Below are positions 25,635 through 33,815 of a DNA stretch of 64,000 nucleotides, in pieces. The position numbers and the translations under genes are program-made. The DNA is from an uncultured Spartobacteria bacterium (lineage in GTDB: Bacteria > Verrucomicrobiota > Verrucomicrobiia > Chthoniobacterales > Terrimicrobiaceae): NCBI GenBank assembly GCA_937960895.1, contig CALCJD010000094.1, positions 1 through 64,000 of the forward strand, given 5' to 3'. The notes under the pieces are model-generated. The model had not been told where the DNA came from and searched no databases. It saw nothing but the letters and a program-made list of their open reading frames with translations. Position 1 is the first letter of the stretch. Each line of letters begins with the position of its first letter.

Positions 25635-27935
25635 ATGGAAACCGTCGCGGAATCCGAAGTTCAATCCCCTCCGAAGGAATCGACGGAGCCGCGCCGGTTT
25701 TCCACCGAAGCCAAAATCCAGACCGGATTTGCCTTCGCTCTCATCATCCTGGCCGCCGTCGGGCTGTCGTCGTATCTAAGCATCGTCAGGCTCCAGAACG
25801 ACATCCATGTGGTCCGGGCCACGGCGCTGCAAATCGAGGCGATGCACGACCTGGCCGCCGGTCTCCGCGAGATGGAAGCCGGCGATCTGGGATATGCCCT
25901 GACCGGTCGGGAGGTCTTTCTGGAGCGCATTCGCCGGGCGGAGCAATCCCTGGAGGAAAGCCTGGCCCAATTGACGGGCGCGGGCGGCTCCGAGGTGTTT
26001 GCGGAGAAGGTGCGAAAGAACCGGACGGAACTGACCCGGGGCGTCGCGCTGCGCGAGGCCGGGGATGTTTCCGGCGCCCGGGCGTGGGTTGAGGACGGAG
26101 CCGGGCTCCGGCTCTACGGGCGGTTTTACCGGGAGCTGGACGCCATGGAGGTGGCGGGCAAACGCACGCTGACCGAATGGGTTTCCCACACGGATGCCTC
26201 GCTGGCCCGCCTGGGGGGGGTCACGCTGGCGAGTGTGGTTGCGGCCATTCCGGTGGTGGTGCTGATCCTCTTTTTCATCCGGCGCGATCTGCAGGCGCGC
26301 CGGGAGATGGAACAGGCGATTTTCCAGGCCCAGAAGAATCTGAGCAGGGCGCATGATGAACTCGAGATCCGGGTGAAGGAGCGCACGGCGGATCTTTCCA
26401 ACGCCTTGGAGCGCCTGCAAAAAAGCGAGCGGTTGCTGCGCATGGTGACCGAGGACGCCCAGGTCGGACTGGCGCTCGTGGACTCCAATCACCGTTATCT
26501 TTTCGCCAACGGCACCCATTCGGAGATGTTGAGTCTGGAGCCCCGGGACCTGACCGGCTTTCACGTGAAGGATGTGCTGCCCGAGGTTTACGAGGATCAG
26601 ATCAAACCCCACTTCGAACGCTGCCTCGCCGGGGAGAGGGTGCGTTATGAATTGAAGCGGGTTGACCCGGTCACCGGGAAGGAACGCTATTTTTCGGTCA
26701 CCTACGAACTCCAGCGCGATCCGGACGGGCAGGTCCATGTGGTGGTGGTGTTTTACGACATTTCGGAACGCAAACGGGCCGAGGATGTGCTCAGGGAGGG
26801 GGAGGAGCGGTTGCAGGCGGTGATCGAAAATCTTTCCGAGGGACTGGTGATCGCCGACATGGACGGACACCTGCTGCACTGGAACCGCGCCAGTCTGGAA
26901 ATGCACGGATTCCCCCCCGAACAAACGACCGGGTACGACATGGAGGAATCTCCGAATCATTTCGAGCTGAGCACGCTGGACGGCCGGGTGCTGCCGTTGG
27001 ACGAATGGCCGATTTGCCGGATTCTGAGAGGGGAGGTGCTTAGGGATGTCGAACTCCGCATCCGTCGGTTGAACTCCGATTGGAACGCCATTTTCAGCTA
27101 CGGGGGAGCCAGGGTGACGGAGTCGGGGGGACGCCAACTGGCGTTCATCACCATCACGGACATCACGGACCGGTGGCGCACGGAGGAGGAGGTCCGGCGC
27201 CTGAATGCGGACCTCGAACGACGGGTGGCCGAGCGGACCAGCCAGTTGGAGGCGGCCAACCGCGAACTGGAGGCCTTTTCGTATTCGGTGTCGCACGACC
27301 TGCGGTCACCCCTGCGGACCCTGGACGGTTTTTCCCAGGCGATTCTGGAGGACTACGGCGAGCTGCTGCCCGAGGAGGGTCGGCGCTACCTGCAGACGAT
27401 CCGCGAGGGGGCGCAACGCATGGGCGCGCTCATCGATGACCTGCTGCGGTTTTCCCGCCTCAGCCGGGCTCCGCTGAACACTCAGTGGGTGAATGCGGAG
27501 GAATTGGTGTCCAGCGTGCTTGATGACCTGCAGGCCTTCGGGCGGAAGAATGTGGTGATTGCGGTGGGCAAGCTGCCTCCCTGCAAGGGGGACCCCGCCC
27601 TGTTGCGCCAAGTTTGGGTCAATCTCATTTCCAACGCCCTGAAATATTCCGAGCGGCGGGATCCGGCGCGGATTGAAATCGGTTTCGGCGAACACGGGGG
27701 CGCCCCCGCCTATTATGTCCGGGACAACGGGGCCGGATTCGACATGCGGTACGCCTCCAAACTTTTCGGGGTGTTTCAACGCCTGCACCGACCCGAGGAA
27801 TATGAGGGAACGGGGGTGGGCCTCGCCATCGTGCAGCGGATCATCCAGCGCCACGGCGGCCGGGTGTGGGCGGAAAGTGCTCCGGAGCAGGGGGCCACCT
27901 TCTATTTTTCCTTGCAATCGCCTTCAATCCGCTGA
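25635..27935 (+). CDS. Membrane histidine kinase: CHASE3, two PAS, HisKA, HATPase
   Basis: A 766-residue sensor kinase. Membrane helices at about 30-50 and 185-210 enclose a CHASE3-like periplasmic domain (about 55-180, with DLAAGLREMEAGDLGYALTG). A coiled-coil HAMP-like linker leads to PAS domains at about 265-385 (with a PAC-type VVVVFYDISERKRAE end) and 390-510. HisKA carries the phospho-His in SYSVSHDLRSPLRTLDG near 555, and HATPase_c has VNLISNALKYSERR, VRDNGAGFDM and GTGVGLAIVQRI (about 655-740). The kinase core is of the cyanobacterial-phytochrome-like type that pairs with Rcp1-like regulators, and such a regulator follows directly. Confidence 0.93.
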   Translation: METVAESEVQSPPKESTEPRRFSTEAKIQTGFAFALIILAAVGLSSYLSIVRLQNDIHVVRATALQIEAMHDLAAGLREMEAGDLGYALTGREVFLERIRRAEQSLEESLAQLTGAGGSEVFAEKVRKNRTELTRGVALREAGDVSGARAWVEDGAGLRLYGRFYRELDAMEVAGKRTLTEWVSHTDASLARLGGVTLASVVAAIPVVVLILFFIRRDLQARREMEQAIFQAQKNLSRAHDELEIRVKERTADLSNALERLQKSERLLRMVTEDAQVGLALVDSNHRYLFANGTHSEMLSLEPRDLTGFHVKDVLPEVYEDQIKPHFERCLAGERVRYELKRVDPVTGKERYFSVTYELQRDPDGQVHVVVVFYDISERKRAEDVLREGEERLQAVIENLSEGLVIADMDGHLLHWNRASLEMHGFPPEQTTGYDMEESPNHFELSTLDGRVLPLDEWPICRILRGEVLRDVELRIRRLNSDWNAIFSYGGARVTESGGRQLAFITITDITDRWRTEEEVRRLNADLERRVAERTSQLEAANRELEAFSYSVSHDLRSPLRTLDGFSQAILEDYGELLPEEGRRYLQTIREGAQRMGALIDDLLRFSRLSRAPLNTQWVNAEELVSSVLDDLQAFGRKNVVIAVGKLPPCKGDPALLRQVWVNLISNALKYSERRDPARIEIGFGEHGGAPAYYVRDNGAGFDMRYASKLFGVFQRLHRPEEYEGTGVGLAIVQRIIQRHGGRVWAESAPEQGATFYFSLQSPSIR

Positions 27936-27937
27936 AC

Positions 27938-28384
27938 GTGAAGGACATCGTGGACATATTGCTTGTCGAGGACAATCCGCAGGATCTCGAGCTGGCGCTC
28001 CGGGCCCTTCAGAAAGCCAAGATCCGCAATCGCATTCAGGTCGCCCGTGACGGAGCGGAGGCCCTCGATTTCATTTTTTGTGAGGGAAACCACCACGATC
28101 GCAAAATCGAAGACACCCCGAAGGTGATTTTGCTCGACCTGAAACTTCCCAAGGTGGATGGCCTGGAAGTGCTGAAACGGCTGAAGGGGGACGAGCGCAC
28201 GCGGTCGATTCCGGTGGTGATCCTGACCTCCTCGCGCGAACAGAAGGACATCGTCGAGAGCTATCAGCTGGGGGTCAACAGCTACATCGTGAAGCCGGTG
28301 AACTTTGAAGGATTCGCCAACGCCGTGCGGGATCTGGGGCTTTACTGGCTTCTGCTGAACCAACCGCCGCAGCTCGAAAACTGA
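27938..28384 (+). CDS. Rcp1-type response regulator
   Basis: A 148-residue single-domain receiver. It has the acidic pair in ILLVEDNPQD, the phosphoacceptor Asp in VILLDLKLPKVDG, VVILTSSREQKDI and the Lys in YIVKPVNFEGF, all typical of Rcp1-like regulators that act without an output domain. GTG 27938 lies 2 bases after the kinase stop (TGAACGTG) and is chosen because it gives the normal family N-terminus; an upstream in-frame start lies inside the kinase. Cognate partner is almost certainly the upstream CHASE3 kinase. The next gene begins in an overlapping TGATG. Confidence 0.92.
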   Translation: MKDIVDILLVEDNPQDLELALRALQKAKIRNRIQVARDGAEALDFIFCEGNHHDRKIEDTPKVILLDLKLPKVDGLEVLKRLKGDERTRSIPVVILTSSREQKDIVESYQLGVNSYIVKPVNFEGFANAVRDLGLYWLLLNQPPQLEN

Positions 28385-29331
28385 TGCACGGGACCCCGCC
28401 GACACCCGCTCCCGAAGGGTTTCGGATTCTTGTGGAACATCTGACGGTGCCCGCGTGTCTTTGGGCATCCGACGGAACCCTCGTGGCCTCCAATGCCGCC
28501 GCCCGTTCGGTCTGGCAAGGGGAGGGTGCGCCCGGTTTTGTTTCGATTCGGAAGCGAAGCGGTACTGCGTGGACCGGCTGGCTGCCCGCGGAAAATCCCT
28601 CGCCCTGTGTCCTGATCGGCGTGCGCGCCGACGGCTCGCAGGTGGAGTATCTGGCCTTTCCCTCCCTGATCCGAAATCCCGCCGGAACCGTGGAGGACGT
28701 TCTGGAGGTGTTTGTTCCGCTGTCCCTGGGCACCGTCCCCCGGAATGTGGTTCACGGATTGAGCAATGCGGTGGGTGTGATTCTCGGCAATGTGGACCTG
28801 GCCCTGCTGGATGTGCCGCCGGACAGGGAGGCGGCGGAAAACCTGCGGGAGATCCGGAAGGCGGCGCTGGCCGCGCGAACGTTCCTGCGCGAACCCGGGG
28901 CTGACGAACGCGCCGCGAACGGGGAGGCCGCTCCCGGTTCCCGCGGACGGGTCCTGTGTCTCGATGACGACGTGGCGTTCCTGCTGCTGGCCCGCCGCGC
29001 GCTGCGGCGGTTGGGGTGCGAGGTGGATGTGCATCAGTTCGCCGAGGAAGCCCTGCGGGAACACGCCCGCACCCCGCAGCGCTGGGACCTGGTGCTGATC
29101 GACAACAATCTGGTCGGCCGGTCGGGGCTGGAGGCGGCGGCGGGGTTTCTCCGGCAGAATCCGGATCAAAAAATCTGCATAGCGTCCGGGGCCGTGAATG
29201 ATGATCTCGAAAAGCGCGCGCGTGACGTGGGTGTTCGGCGGGTCATCTTCAAGCCGGCCACCGTGTCGGAGTTTGCGGAATCCCTGGGCGACCTGCTTCC
29301 CGGATTTATTCGACCACCAGACCGGCCTTGA
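28384..29331 (+). CDS. PAS-like / kinase-dimerisation-like / receiver protein lacking an ATPase domain
   Basis: A 315-residue cytoplasmic protein. The N-terminus (about 10-115) has a PAS-like pattern (PACLWASDGTLVASNAAA). Residues about 120-170 look like the dimerisation-phosphotransfer helices of hybrid kinases, with His in NVVHGLSNAVGVILGN and the paired helix LREIRKAALAARTFL. There is no N, G1 or G2 box: the receiver domain follows at about 190-305 (VLCLDDDVAF, DLVLIDNNL, IFKPAT). So it could receive or relay phosphate but cannot phosphorylate itself. It overlaps the Rcp1-like gene by TGATG and shares 26 bp tail to tail with the LuxR-type regulator. Confidence 0.78.
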   Translation: MHGTPPTPAPEGFRILVEHLTVPACLWASDGTLVASNAAARSVWQGEGAPGFVSIRKRSGTAWTGWLPAENPSPCVLIGVRADGSQVEYLAFPSLIRNPAGTVEDVLEVFVPLSLGTVPRNVVHGLSNAVGVILGNVDLALLDVPPDREAAENLREIRKAALAARTFLREPGADERAANGEAAPGSRGRVLCLDDDVAFLLLARRALRRLGCEVDVHQFAEEALREHARTPQRWDLVLIDNNLVGRSGLEAAAGFLRQNPDQKICIASGAVNDDLEKRARDVGVRRVIFKPATVSEFAESLGDLLPGFIRPPDRP

Positions 29332-29953
29332 TGGCGTATTTCACCAGCCCGGCGATGTCGTGGATGTTCAACCGATCCATGAGCTGGGCGCGATGGGTCT
29401 CGATGGTCTTGACGCTCACATTGAGGAGAAATGCCATCTCCTTGGTGCTCTTTCCCTCGGCGATGAGCTGCAGAATTTCCCGCTGACGACCGGTCAGGTG
29501 GTCGAGCATGCCCGGTGCGGAGGGAGCGCGCCCGGTGGAGCGGGCAATGACCACGCCGGCCACCTGCGGACTCAGAAAGGTTCCGCCCTTGGCCACCGCC
29601 TCCACCGCGGCCTGCAAGTCCTGCGTGGCCGCGCTTTTCAACAGATAGCCGGCCGCGCCCGCGCGCAGGGCGTCGAGCACATGGGTTTCATCCGAGTGCG
29701 TGGACAAAATGATGACACGCGCGAAGGGAACATCCTTGCTGATGCGGGTGAGGGCCTCGATGCCATTCATCTCCGGCATCGAAATGTCCATGATGATCAG
29801 CTGAGGGGTCAGCTGTTTGGCCAGCGCCACGGCGTCCCGACCGTTGTCGGCCTCGCCAAGAACCTCGACCCCTTCGATCTGTTCGAGAAGCAAACGCAGT
29901 CCCGCCCTTGTGAGATTGTGATCGTCGGCCAGGAGAATGCGAATCTTGGGCAT
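29306..29953 (-). CDS. NarL/LuxR-family response regulator
   Basis: A 215-residue DNA-binding response regulator. REC about 1-120: LLADDHNLTRAG, phosphoacceptor in LIIMDISMPEMNG, VIILSTHSD and YLLKSAA. A LuxR helix-turn-helix occupies about 150-212 (LTGRQREILQLIAEGKSTKEMA, LNVSVKTIETHRAQLMDRL). It is the only regulator of the cluster with a DNA-binding output. ATG 29953 gives a normal start; an upstream ATG at 29980 is open. It lies 69 bp after the small gene 30023-30274 on the same strand and is probably co-transcribed with it. Confidence 0.93.
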   Translation of the reverse strand: MPKIRILLADDHNLTRAGLRLLLEQIEGVEVLGEADNGRDAVALAKQLTPQLIIMDISMPEMNGIEALTRISKDVPFARVIILSTHSDETHVLDALRAGAAGYLLKSAATQDLQAAVEAVAKGGTFLSPQVAGVVIARSTGRAPSAPGMLDHLTGRQREILQLIAEGKSTKEMAFLLNVSVKTIETHRAQLMDRLNIHDIAGLVKYAIKAGLVVE

Positions 29954-30022
29954 CGGAACGCCACGACCATGTCGCGCCATGCCCAAAAAAACAAGTGCAA
30001 GGTGCGGTCTGATCCGCAAGCG

Positions 30023-30274
30023 TCAGGTGGAGAAACCTTTGTGCAAGCCGATGGCCCGCCAGCCGGCGAGTTCGGTGAGGGTTTTTTCGACATGCGCGAT
30101 CAGATCCGCCGGCACGGTGCGGGGCAGAAGGTCTTCCGCCGCCGTCCAAAGATCGTCGATCTGGGATTTGAGATCGCGAATGGGAGCCTCCGCGAGAGCA
30201 CAGGTGGAATTCAGGAGGGAGCGGGCGCTGTCGGTCCAGGAACGCAAATGGACCGCGACGGAGGTTTGGTTCAT
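30023..30274 (-). CDS. Small helical protein upstream of the LuxR-type regulator
   Basis: An 83-residue soluble protein with no recognised family (MNQTSVAVHLRSWTDSARS at the start, ALAEAPIRDLKSQIDDLWTAAEDLL in the middle). It appears all helical with heptad-like spacing, perhaps a small coiled coil. Support comes from a good promoter with a perfect TTGACA (30280-30307) just before its ATG and from its place ahead of the LuxR-type regulator, with which it would share a transcript. A long frame reading upstream is out of the promoter and is a shadow. It may modulate the regulator; that is only a guess. Confidence 0.65.
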   Translation of the reverse strand: MNQTSVAVHLRSWTDSARSLLNSTCALAEAPIRDLKSQIDDLWTAAEDLLPRTVPADLIAHVEKTLTELAGWRAIGLHKGFST

Positions 30275-30279
30275 CAGGC

Positions 30280-30307
30280 AAGCTAAGTCCTTCCTTCGCG
30301 ATGTCAA
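30280..30307 (-). promoter_or_regulatory. Promoter of the small helical protein and LuxR-type regulator
   Basis: On the minus strand, a perfect TTGACA (30307-30302), a 16-bp spacer and TAGCTT (30285-30280). The -10 box ends 5 bases before ATG 30274, so the message would start at or within the start codon. It stands back to back, 1 bp apart, with the plus-strand promoter 30309-30336. Confidence 0.6.
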
Positions 30308-30308
30308 A

Positions 30309-30336
30309 TTGCGCGATGCCGGGGATTCTGTATCGT
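30309..30336 (+). promoter_or_regulatory. Promoter of the DUF456 gene
   Basis: TTGCGC (30309-30314), a 16-bp spacer and TATCGT (30331-30336), ending 11 bases before ATG 30348. It is the divergent partner of the minus-strand promoter; the two -35 boxes are separated by one base (30308), so RNA polymerase binding on one may compete with the other. Confidence 0.5.
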
Positions 30337-30347
30337 AGCGTCCCGGC

Positions 30348-30821
30348 ATGACTGTTTTTTGGTGGTTTCTGACAATTTTTCTGATGCTGGCCGGCCTGGT
30401 CGGCACCGTCGTGCCGCTGGTGCCCGGCGCCATTCTCATCCTCACCGGAGCGGTGGTGAACCACTTCGCCATCGGCTCGGTCGGATGGGGAACGCTCGTG
30501 GTGCTGGCCTTGCTGACGATCCTGGCCCAGGCACTGGATTTCCTCAGCGGGGCGGCGGGCGCCCGGTGGTTCGGCGCGACGCGCTGGGGGGCCATCGGGG
30601 GAATTGTGGGAGCCGTGGCCGGCCTTTTTTTCGGACTGCCCGGGCTTTTTGTGGGTCCGCTGCTCGGAGCCATCGTGGGGGAATTGCTGGGCGGCAAGGG
30701 GCTTCTCCCGGCCGGCCGTTCGGGCTGGGGAACCTTTCTCGGCACCACGGCCGGCCTCGTGGGCAAACTGGCCATTGCCGTGTTCATGATTGGTTGGTTT
30801 GCCCTCGCCGCCATCTGGTGA
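30348..30821 (+). CDS. DUF456 family membrane protein
   Basis: A 157-residue protein with four to five membrane helices and the glycine-rich pattern of DUF456 (VGTVVPLVPGAILILTGAV near 20, GAVAGLFFGLPGLFVGPLLGAIVGE near 90-115). Function unknown for the family, which is widely spread and often called a small integral membrane protein. It begins 11 bases after the -10 of a divergent promoter and ends 3 bases before the TPR gene, forming a two-gene operon. Confidence 0.88.
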   Translation: MTVFWWFLTIFLMLAGLVGTVVPLVPGAILILTGAVVNHFAIGSVGWGTLVVLALLTILAQALDFLSGAAGARWFGATRWGAIGGIVGAVAGLFFGLPGLFVGPLLGAIVGELLGGKGLLPAGRSGWGTFLGTTAGLVGKLAIAVFMIGWFALAAIW

Positions 30822-30824
30822 GCC

Positions 30825-31328
30825 ATGGATGAGGCGAAGCGTTTGCGGCTGTTGAGGGAGGCCGAGGGGTATTTTGAATTGGGCATGGAGGAGGAATGCC
30901 TCCGCACGCTGTCGGAACTGCTTCCGCAGGACCAGACCCGCCGGGAGGTGCTGGCCCTGCGGCTGGCGGTGGCCATGAAAAATCAGTCGTGGTCGGCGGC
31001 CGCGGAAATCGCCGCCTGCCTCGTCGAGCGGGACCCGCAGGATGCCAACTGGTGGATCAAATTTGCCTATTGCGTGCGGCGGGCCCGGTCCATCGACGAG
31101 GCCGAGTTGATCCTGATCCGCGCCGCCGAGCTGCATCCGGACGTGGCGGTGATCCAATACAATCTCGCCTGTTATGCCTGTCAGACCGGGCGCCTCCAGG
31201 AGGCGAGGGAACGGCTCATCCGTGCGCGGAAAATGGACCGGTCCGTGGAAAAGATGGCGGTGGAGGACGACGACCTTTTTGCCCTGCGCGACTGGATCAC
31301 TTCCGGCGAGTGGAAGACGGCCCGATAA
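30825..31328 (+). CDS. Cytoplasmic TPR-repeat protein
   Basis: A 167-residue soluble protein of three to four tetratricopeptide repeats (YFELGMEEECLRTLSELLPQ near 20, ALRLAVAMKNQSWSAAAEIA near 50, NLACYACQTGRLQEARERLIRA near 120). No signal peptide. The end has an acidic tail and a WITSGEW segment. It starts 3 bases after the DUF456 stop (TGAGCCATGG). TPR solenoids of this size are protein-binding modules; the partner is unknown. Confidence 0.83.
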   Translation: MDEAKRLRLLREAEGYFELGMEEECLRTLSELLPQDQTRREVLALRLAVAMKNQSWSAAAEIAACLVERDPQDANWWIKFAYCVRRARSIDEAELILIRAAELHPDVAVIQYNLACYACQTGRLQEARERLIRARKMDRSVEKMAVEDDDLFALRDWITSGEWKTAR

Positions 31329-31424
31329 GCGGCGGCTGCGGAGCGGATTTCGTCAACTGAAGGAACCGCCGCGATTCGCAGGGGGGTGGAAGCCGCCGGG
31401 CGCAAAGCCGGTGTTGACGGCCGC

Positions 31425-32384
31425 TCAGGCGGAGACCGCATCCAGCTCCGCCATCACGTCCTCCGGAATGCGCACGTCGGCGGCGGCCGCGTTGACCCGG
31501 ACCTGGTCGACCGACTTGGCGCCGGGGAGAATCACGGTGATTCCCGGCCTCGCCAGCGCCCAGGCCATGGCGAGCTGGGCGGGGGAGCATCCGCAGACGG
31601 GGGCCAGTTCCCGAACTCTGGCGGCGATGGTGAGATGACGGGGCAGGTTTTCCCGGGCAAAATGTTTGCGCTGGTGACGGTAATCGTCCGGGGGCGGCAG
31701 GTGGTCGGCATCGTATTTTCCGCTCAGCACGCCCTTTCCCAGCGGGGAATACGCCATGATGCCCACCCGCCTCTCCAGACAAAACGGCCGCCGGTCGGCA
31801 TCGATGTCGCGATCCACCAGGCTGTAGGGCAGTTGGTTGGCCGCGACGGGACCGCGGGCCAGCGCCGCGGCCAGCAGGTCGTTGGAAAAATTGCTCACGC
31901 CAAACCAGCGGATCTTTCCCTGCGCGCGGAGGATCTCCGCCGCCTCCATGGTTTCCCCGATGGGTGTCGCGGGATCGGGCCAGTGGGCGAGATAAAGGTC
32001 GATCCGATCCGTGCGGAGCCGGCGGAGACTGGCTTCACAGCGGGCCAGGATATGGCCTTTGGAAAGATTGCATCCGCGGCCGCCGATTTTTTCCTCCGCG
32101 AAAAGCGGACCGACCTTGGTGACGATCACGACCCGGTCCCGCGCACCGAGCTCCTCAAGGGCGCGTCCCAACTGGGTTTCCGCCAGTCCCCGCCCGTATC
32201 CTTCCGCCGTGTCGAAAAACGTGATTCCGCAGTCCAGGGCGGCGCGAACCATGTCGCGAACCGGGGCGTATTCGGTGATGGCGCCGGGATCGGAGACGCC
32301 GAAGCCGGTGCCGGGCCAGGACATCGTGCCGAGGCCCACGGCGGAAACATTCAGATCGGAGGTTCCCAGGGTGCGGAAAATCAT
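31425..32384 (-). CDS. Aldo/keto reductase
   Basis: A 319-residue NADPH-dependent oxidoreductase of the AKR superfamily. The catalytic motif FFDTAEGYGRGLAE (Asp, Tyr) is at about 49-62, the lysine in VIVTKVG near 88, the His region in YLAHWPDP near 130, and the cofactor loop in WFGVSNFS and NQLPYSLVDRD near 160-185. The late SerArg stretch of the cofactor site reads GITVILPGAK. AKR enzymes of this type (YajO/Gfo-like) reduce aldehydes or sugars; substrate not predictable. It overlaps the channel gene by ATGA at 32381-32384. Confidence 0.92.
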   Translation of the reverse strand: MIFRTLGTSDLNVSAVGLGTMSWPGTGFGVSDPGAITEYAPVRDMVRAALDCGITFFDTAEGYGRGLAETQLGRALEELGARDRVVIVTKVGPLFAEEKIGGRGCNLSKGHILARCEASLRRLRTDRIDLYLAHWPDPATPIGETMEAAEILRAQGKIRWFGVSNFSNDLLAAALARGPVAANQLPYSLVDRDIDADRRPFCLERRVGIMAYSPLGKGVLSGKYDADHLPPPDDYRHQRKHFARENLPRHLTIAARVRELAPVCGCSPAQLAMAWALARPGITVILPGAKSVDQVRVNAAAADVRIPEDVMAELDAVSA

Positions 32385-33142
32385 GGTTTGCGACGGGCGG
32401 GTTCGGAGGTTTCAAAAATGACCGGACGGTGGCTGCGCGTGCTGGACTGGGCGACATGCAGGCCCACCAGACGGGCCATCATGACCACCAGCAGCATCTG
32501 ACCCACAACCGCCTCGAAGACGGATGCGCTCCGGGCCAGGTCCCCGCTCGGCATCACGTCCCCGAATCCCACGGTGGTCAGGGTCGTGAAGCTGTAATAG
32601 ATCAACCAACCCGGCCCGGGACGGACGGTGGGCGGCGGAGAGGTTTCCCCCGCGGGAACGATGGCAAAACTTCCCGGGACAACGATTTCGATGATGGAAA
32701 ACAGAAAGCCCATCAACACCCCGATGAGCAGGTACAGCGAGGCGGCGCCACAAAGGATGTTTCCGTCCACTTCGGGCGCCGAGAAAACCCTGCGAAGCAC
32801 CGCGGCGATGACAAACACCATGAAGGCGGCCTGGGCCGTCAGGTGGACAGCGGCCAGGCGATGGTGCGGAAACGTCGTGCTCAGATAAAGGAGCAGCAGC
32901 ACAAAACCTCCCATGATCAGGGTCGCGGTGCGATGGCGGGGCGTCGACCACAGCGCATAGGCCGAAGCCACGGTCAGGATGAAGACATAAGGCGCCATGG
33001 CCGCCTGACCATGCATGAAACTCACGTGGGAAATTCGTCCGGTCAGCGGGGCGGCCACGATGATGAGGAGCAGCGCGGCCAGCAGAATGCCGAAGGGGTA
33101 TTCGGCAAGAAGCGGGATGAGCGGCTTGCGAACCTTGGTCAT
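32381..33142 (-). CDS. Two-helix-pore potassium channel-like protein
   Basis: A 253-residue membrane protein with about six hydrophobic segments in the first 165 residues, then a pore loop with TVGFGDVMPSG near residue 200 and a final helix (VVGQMLLVVMMARLVGLHV). TVGFGD is the K+ selectivity filter (TVGYGD with Phe for Tyr, a known substitution). The last helix and pore are the Ion_trans_2 type. ATG 33142 is preferred; the longer frame begins with TTG. It is upstream of the aldo/keto reductase gene and overlaps it by ATGA; Kv beta subunits are also aldo/keto reductases, so a functional link is possible but unproven. Confidence 0.85.
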   Translation of the reverse strand: MTKVRKPLIPLLAEYPFGILLAALLLIIVAAPLTGRISHVSFMHGQAAMAPYVFILTVASAYALWSTPRHRTATLIMGGFVLLLLYLSTTFPHHRLAAVHLTAQAAFMVFVIAAVLRRVFSAPEVDGNILCGAASLYLLIGVLMGFLFSIIEIVVPGSFAIVPAGETSPPPTVRPGPGWLIYYSFTTLTTVGFGDVMPSGDLARSASVFEAVVGQMLLVVMMARLVGLHVAQSSTRSHRPVIFETSEPARRKP

Positions 33143-33185
33143 CGCCGCCAATCAATCACATTTTTCCGGGGAGGACAGGGGGAAA

Positions 33186-33213
33186 TTGACGCCACTGCCG
33201 GCGGGGATAGAGT
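33186..33213 (+). promoter_or_regulatory. Promoter of the HAD phosphatase gene
   Basis: TTGACG (33186-33191), a 16-bp spacer and TAGAGT (33208-33213), ending 8 bases before ATG 33222. Spacer length and -10 hexamer are identical to those before tRNA-Pro (58103-58130). Confidence 0.6.
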
Positions 33214-33221
33214 GAAATCCG

Positions 33222-33815
33222 ATGAAACTCGAGGTTCCGGATCAGCCCTTTGAGGGATACATTTTCGACTGCGACGGCACCATTGCCGACACCATGCCGG
33301 TGCATTACCGTGCATGGACCCAAACACTGCAGGAGGTCGGAGGGGAGTTTCCGGAGGATCTGTTTTATCAATGGGGAGGCCGGCCATCCGCCGACATCGT
33401 CCGTTCGCTGAATGAAATGCAGGGGCTGAACCTGGACGTCGATGCGACCGTTCATCGCAAGGAGCGGCATTACCTGGCGGCCGTCCACGAGGTGTTGCCC
33501 ATCGCGCCCGTGCTGGAGATCGCCAGACGCATGCACGGAATCAAACCGCTCGCCATCGCCTCCGGCGGACACCACGAACTGGTCCACGCCACGCTCACCG
33601 CCATCGGCATCTACGACATGTTCGACGCGGTCGTGTGTTTTGAGGATTACGAGCGGGGCAAACCGCATCCGGATCCCTTCCTCGTGGCCGCCATGCGCAT
33701 CGGCGTCCAACCCGCGGATTGCCTGGTTTTTGAGGACAGTCCGACCGGCATTGAAGCCGCCAAGGCGGCCGGGATGCAGTATGTTTTTGTGCCTTCCGCG
33801 GGACGGCCGTTATGA
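33222..33815 (+). CDS. HAD-family phosphatase, beta-phosphoglucomutase-like
   Basis: A 197-residue haloacid-dehalogenase hydrolase, subfamily I. The nucleophile motif is FDCDGTIADTMP near 13-24, motif II ASGGHH near 110, motif III Lys in YERGKPHPDPF near 145 and motif IV VFEDSPTGIEAAKAAG near 168-183. The cap domain is the helical YqaB/beta-phosphoglucomutase type, acting on sugar phosphates such as fructose 1-phosphate. Substrate cannot be read from the sequence. ATGA overlap (33812-33815) links it to the next secreted-protein gene. Confidence 0.9.
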   Translation: MKLEVPDQPFEGYIFDCDGTIADTMPVHYRAWTQTLQEVGGEFPEDLFYQWGGRPSADIVRSLNEMQGLNLDVDATVHRKERHYLAAVHEVLPIAPVLEIARRMHGIKPLAIASGGHHELVHATLTAIGIYDMFDAVVCFEDYERGKPHPDPFLVAAMRIGVQPADCLVFEDSPTGIEAAKAAGMQYVFVPSAGRPL

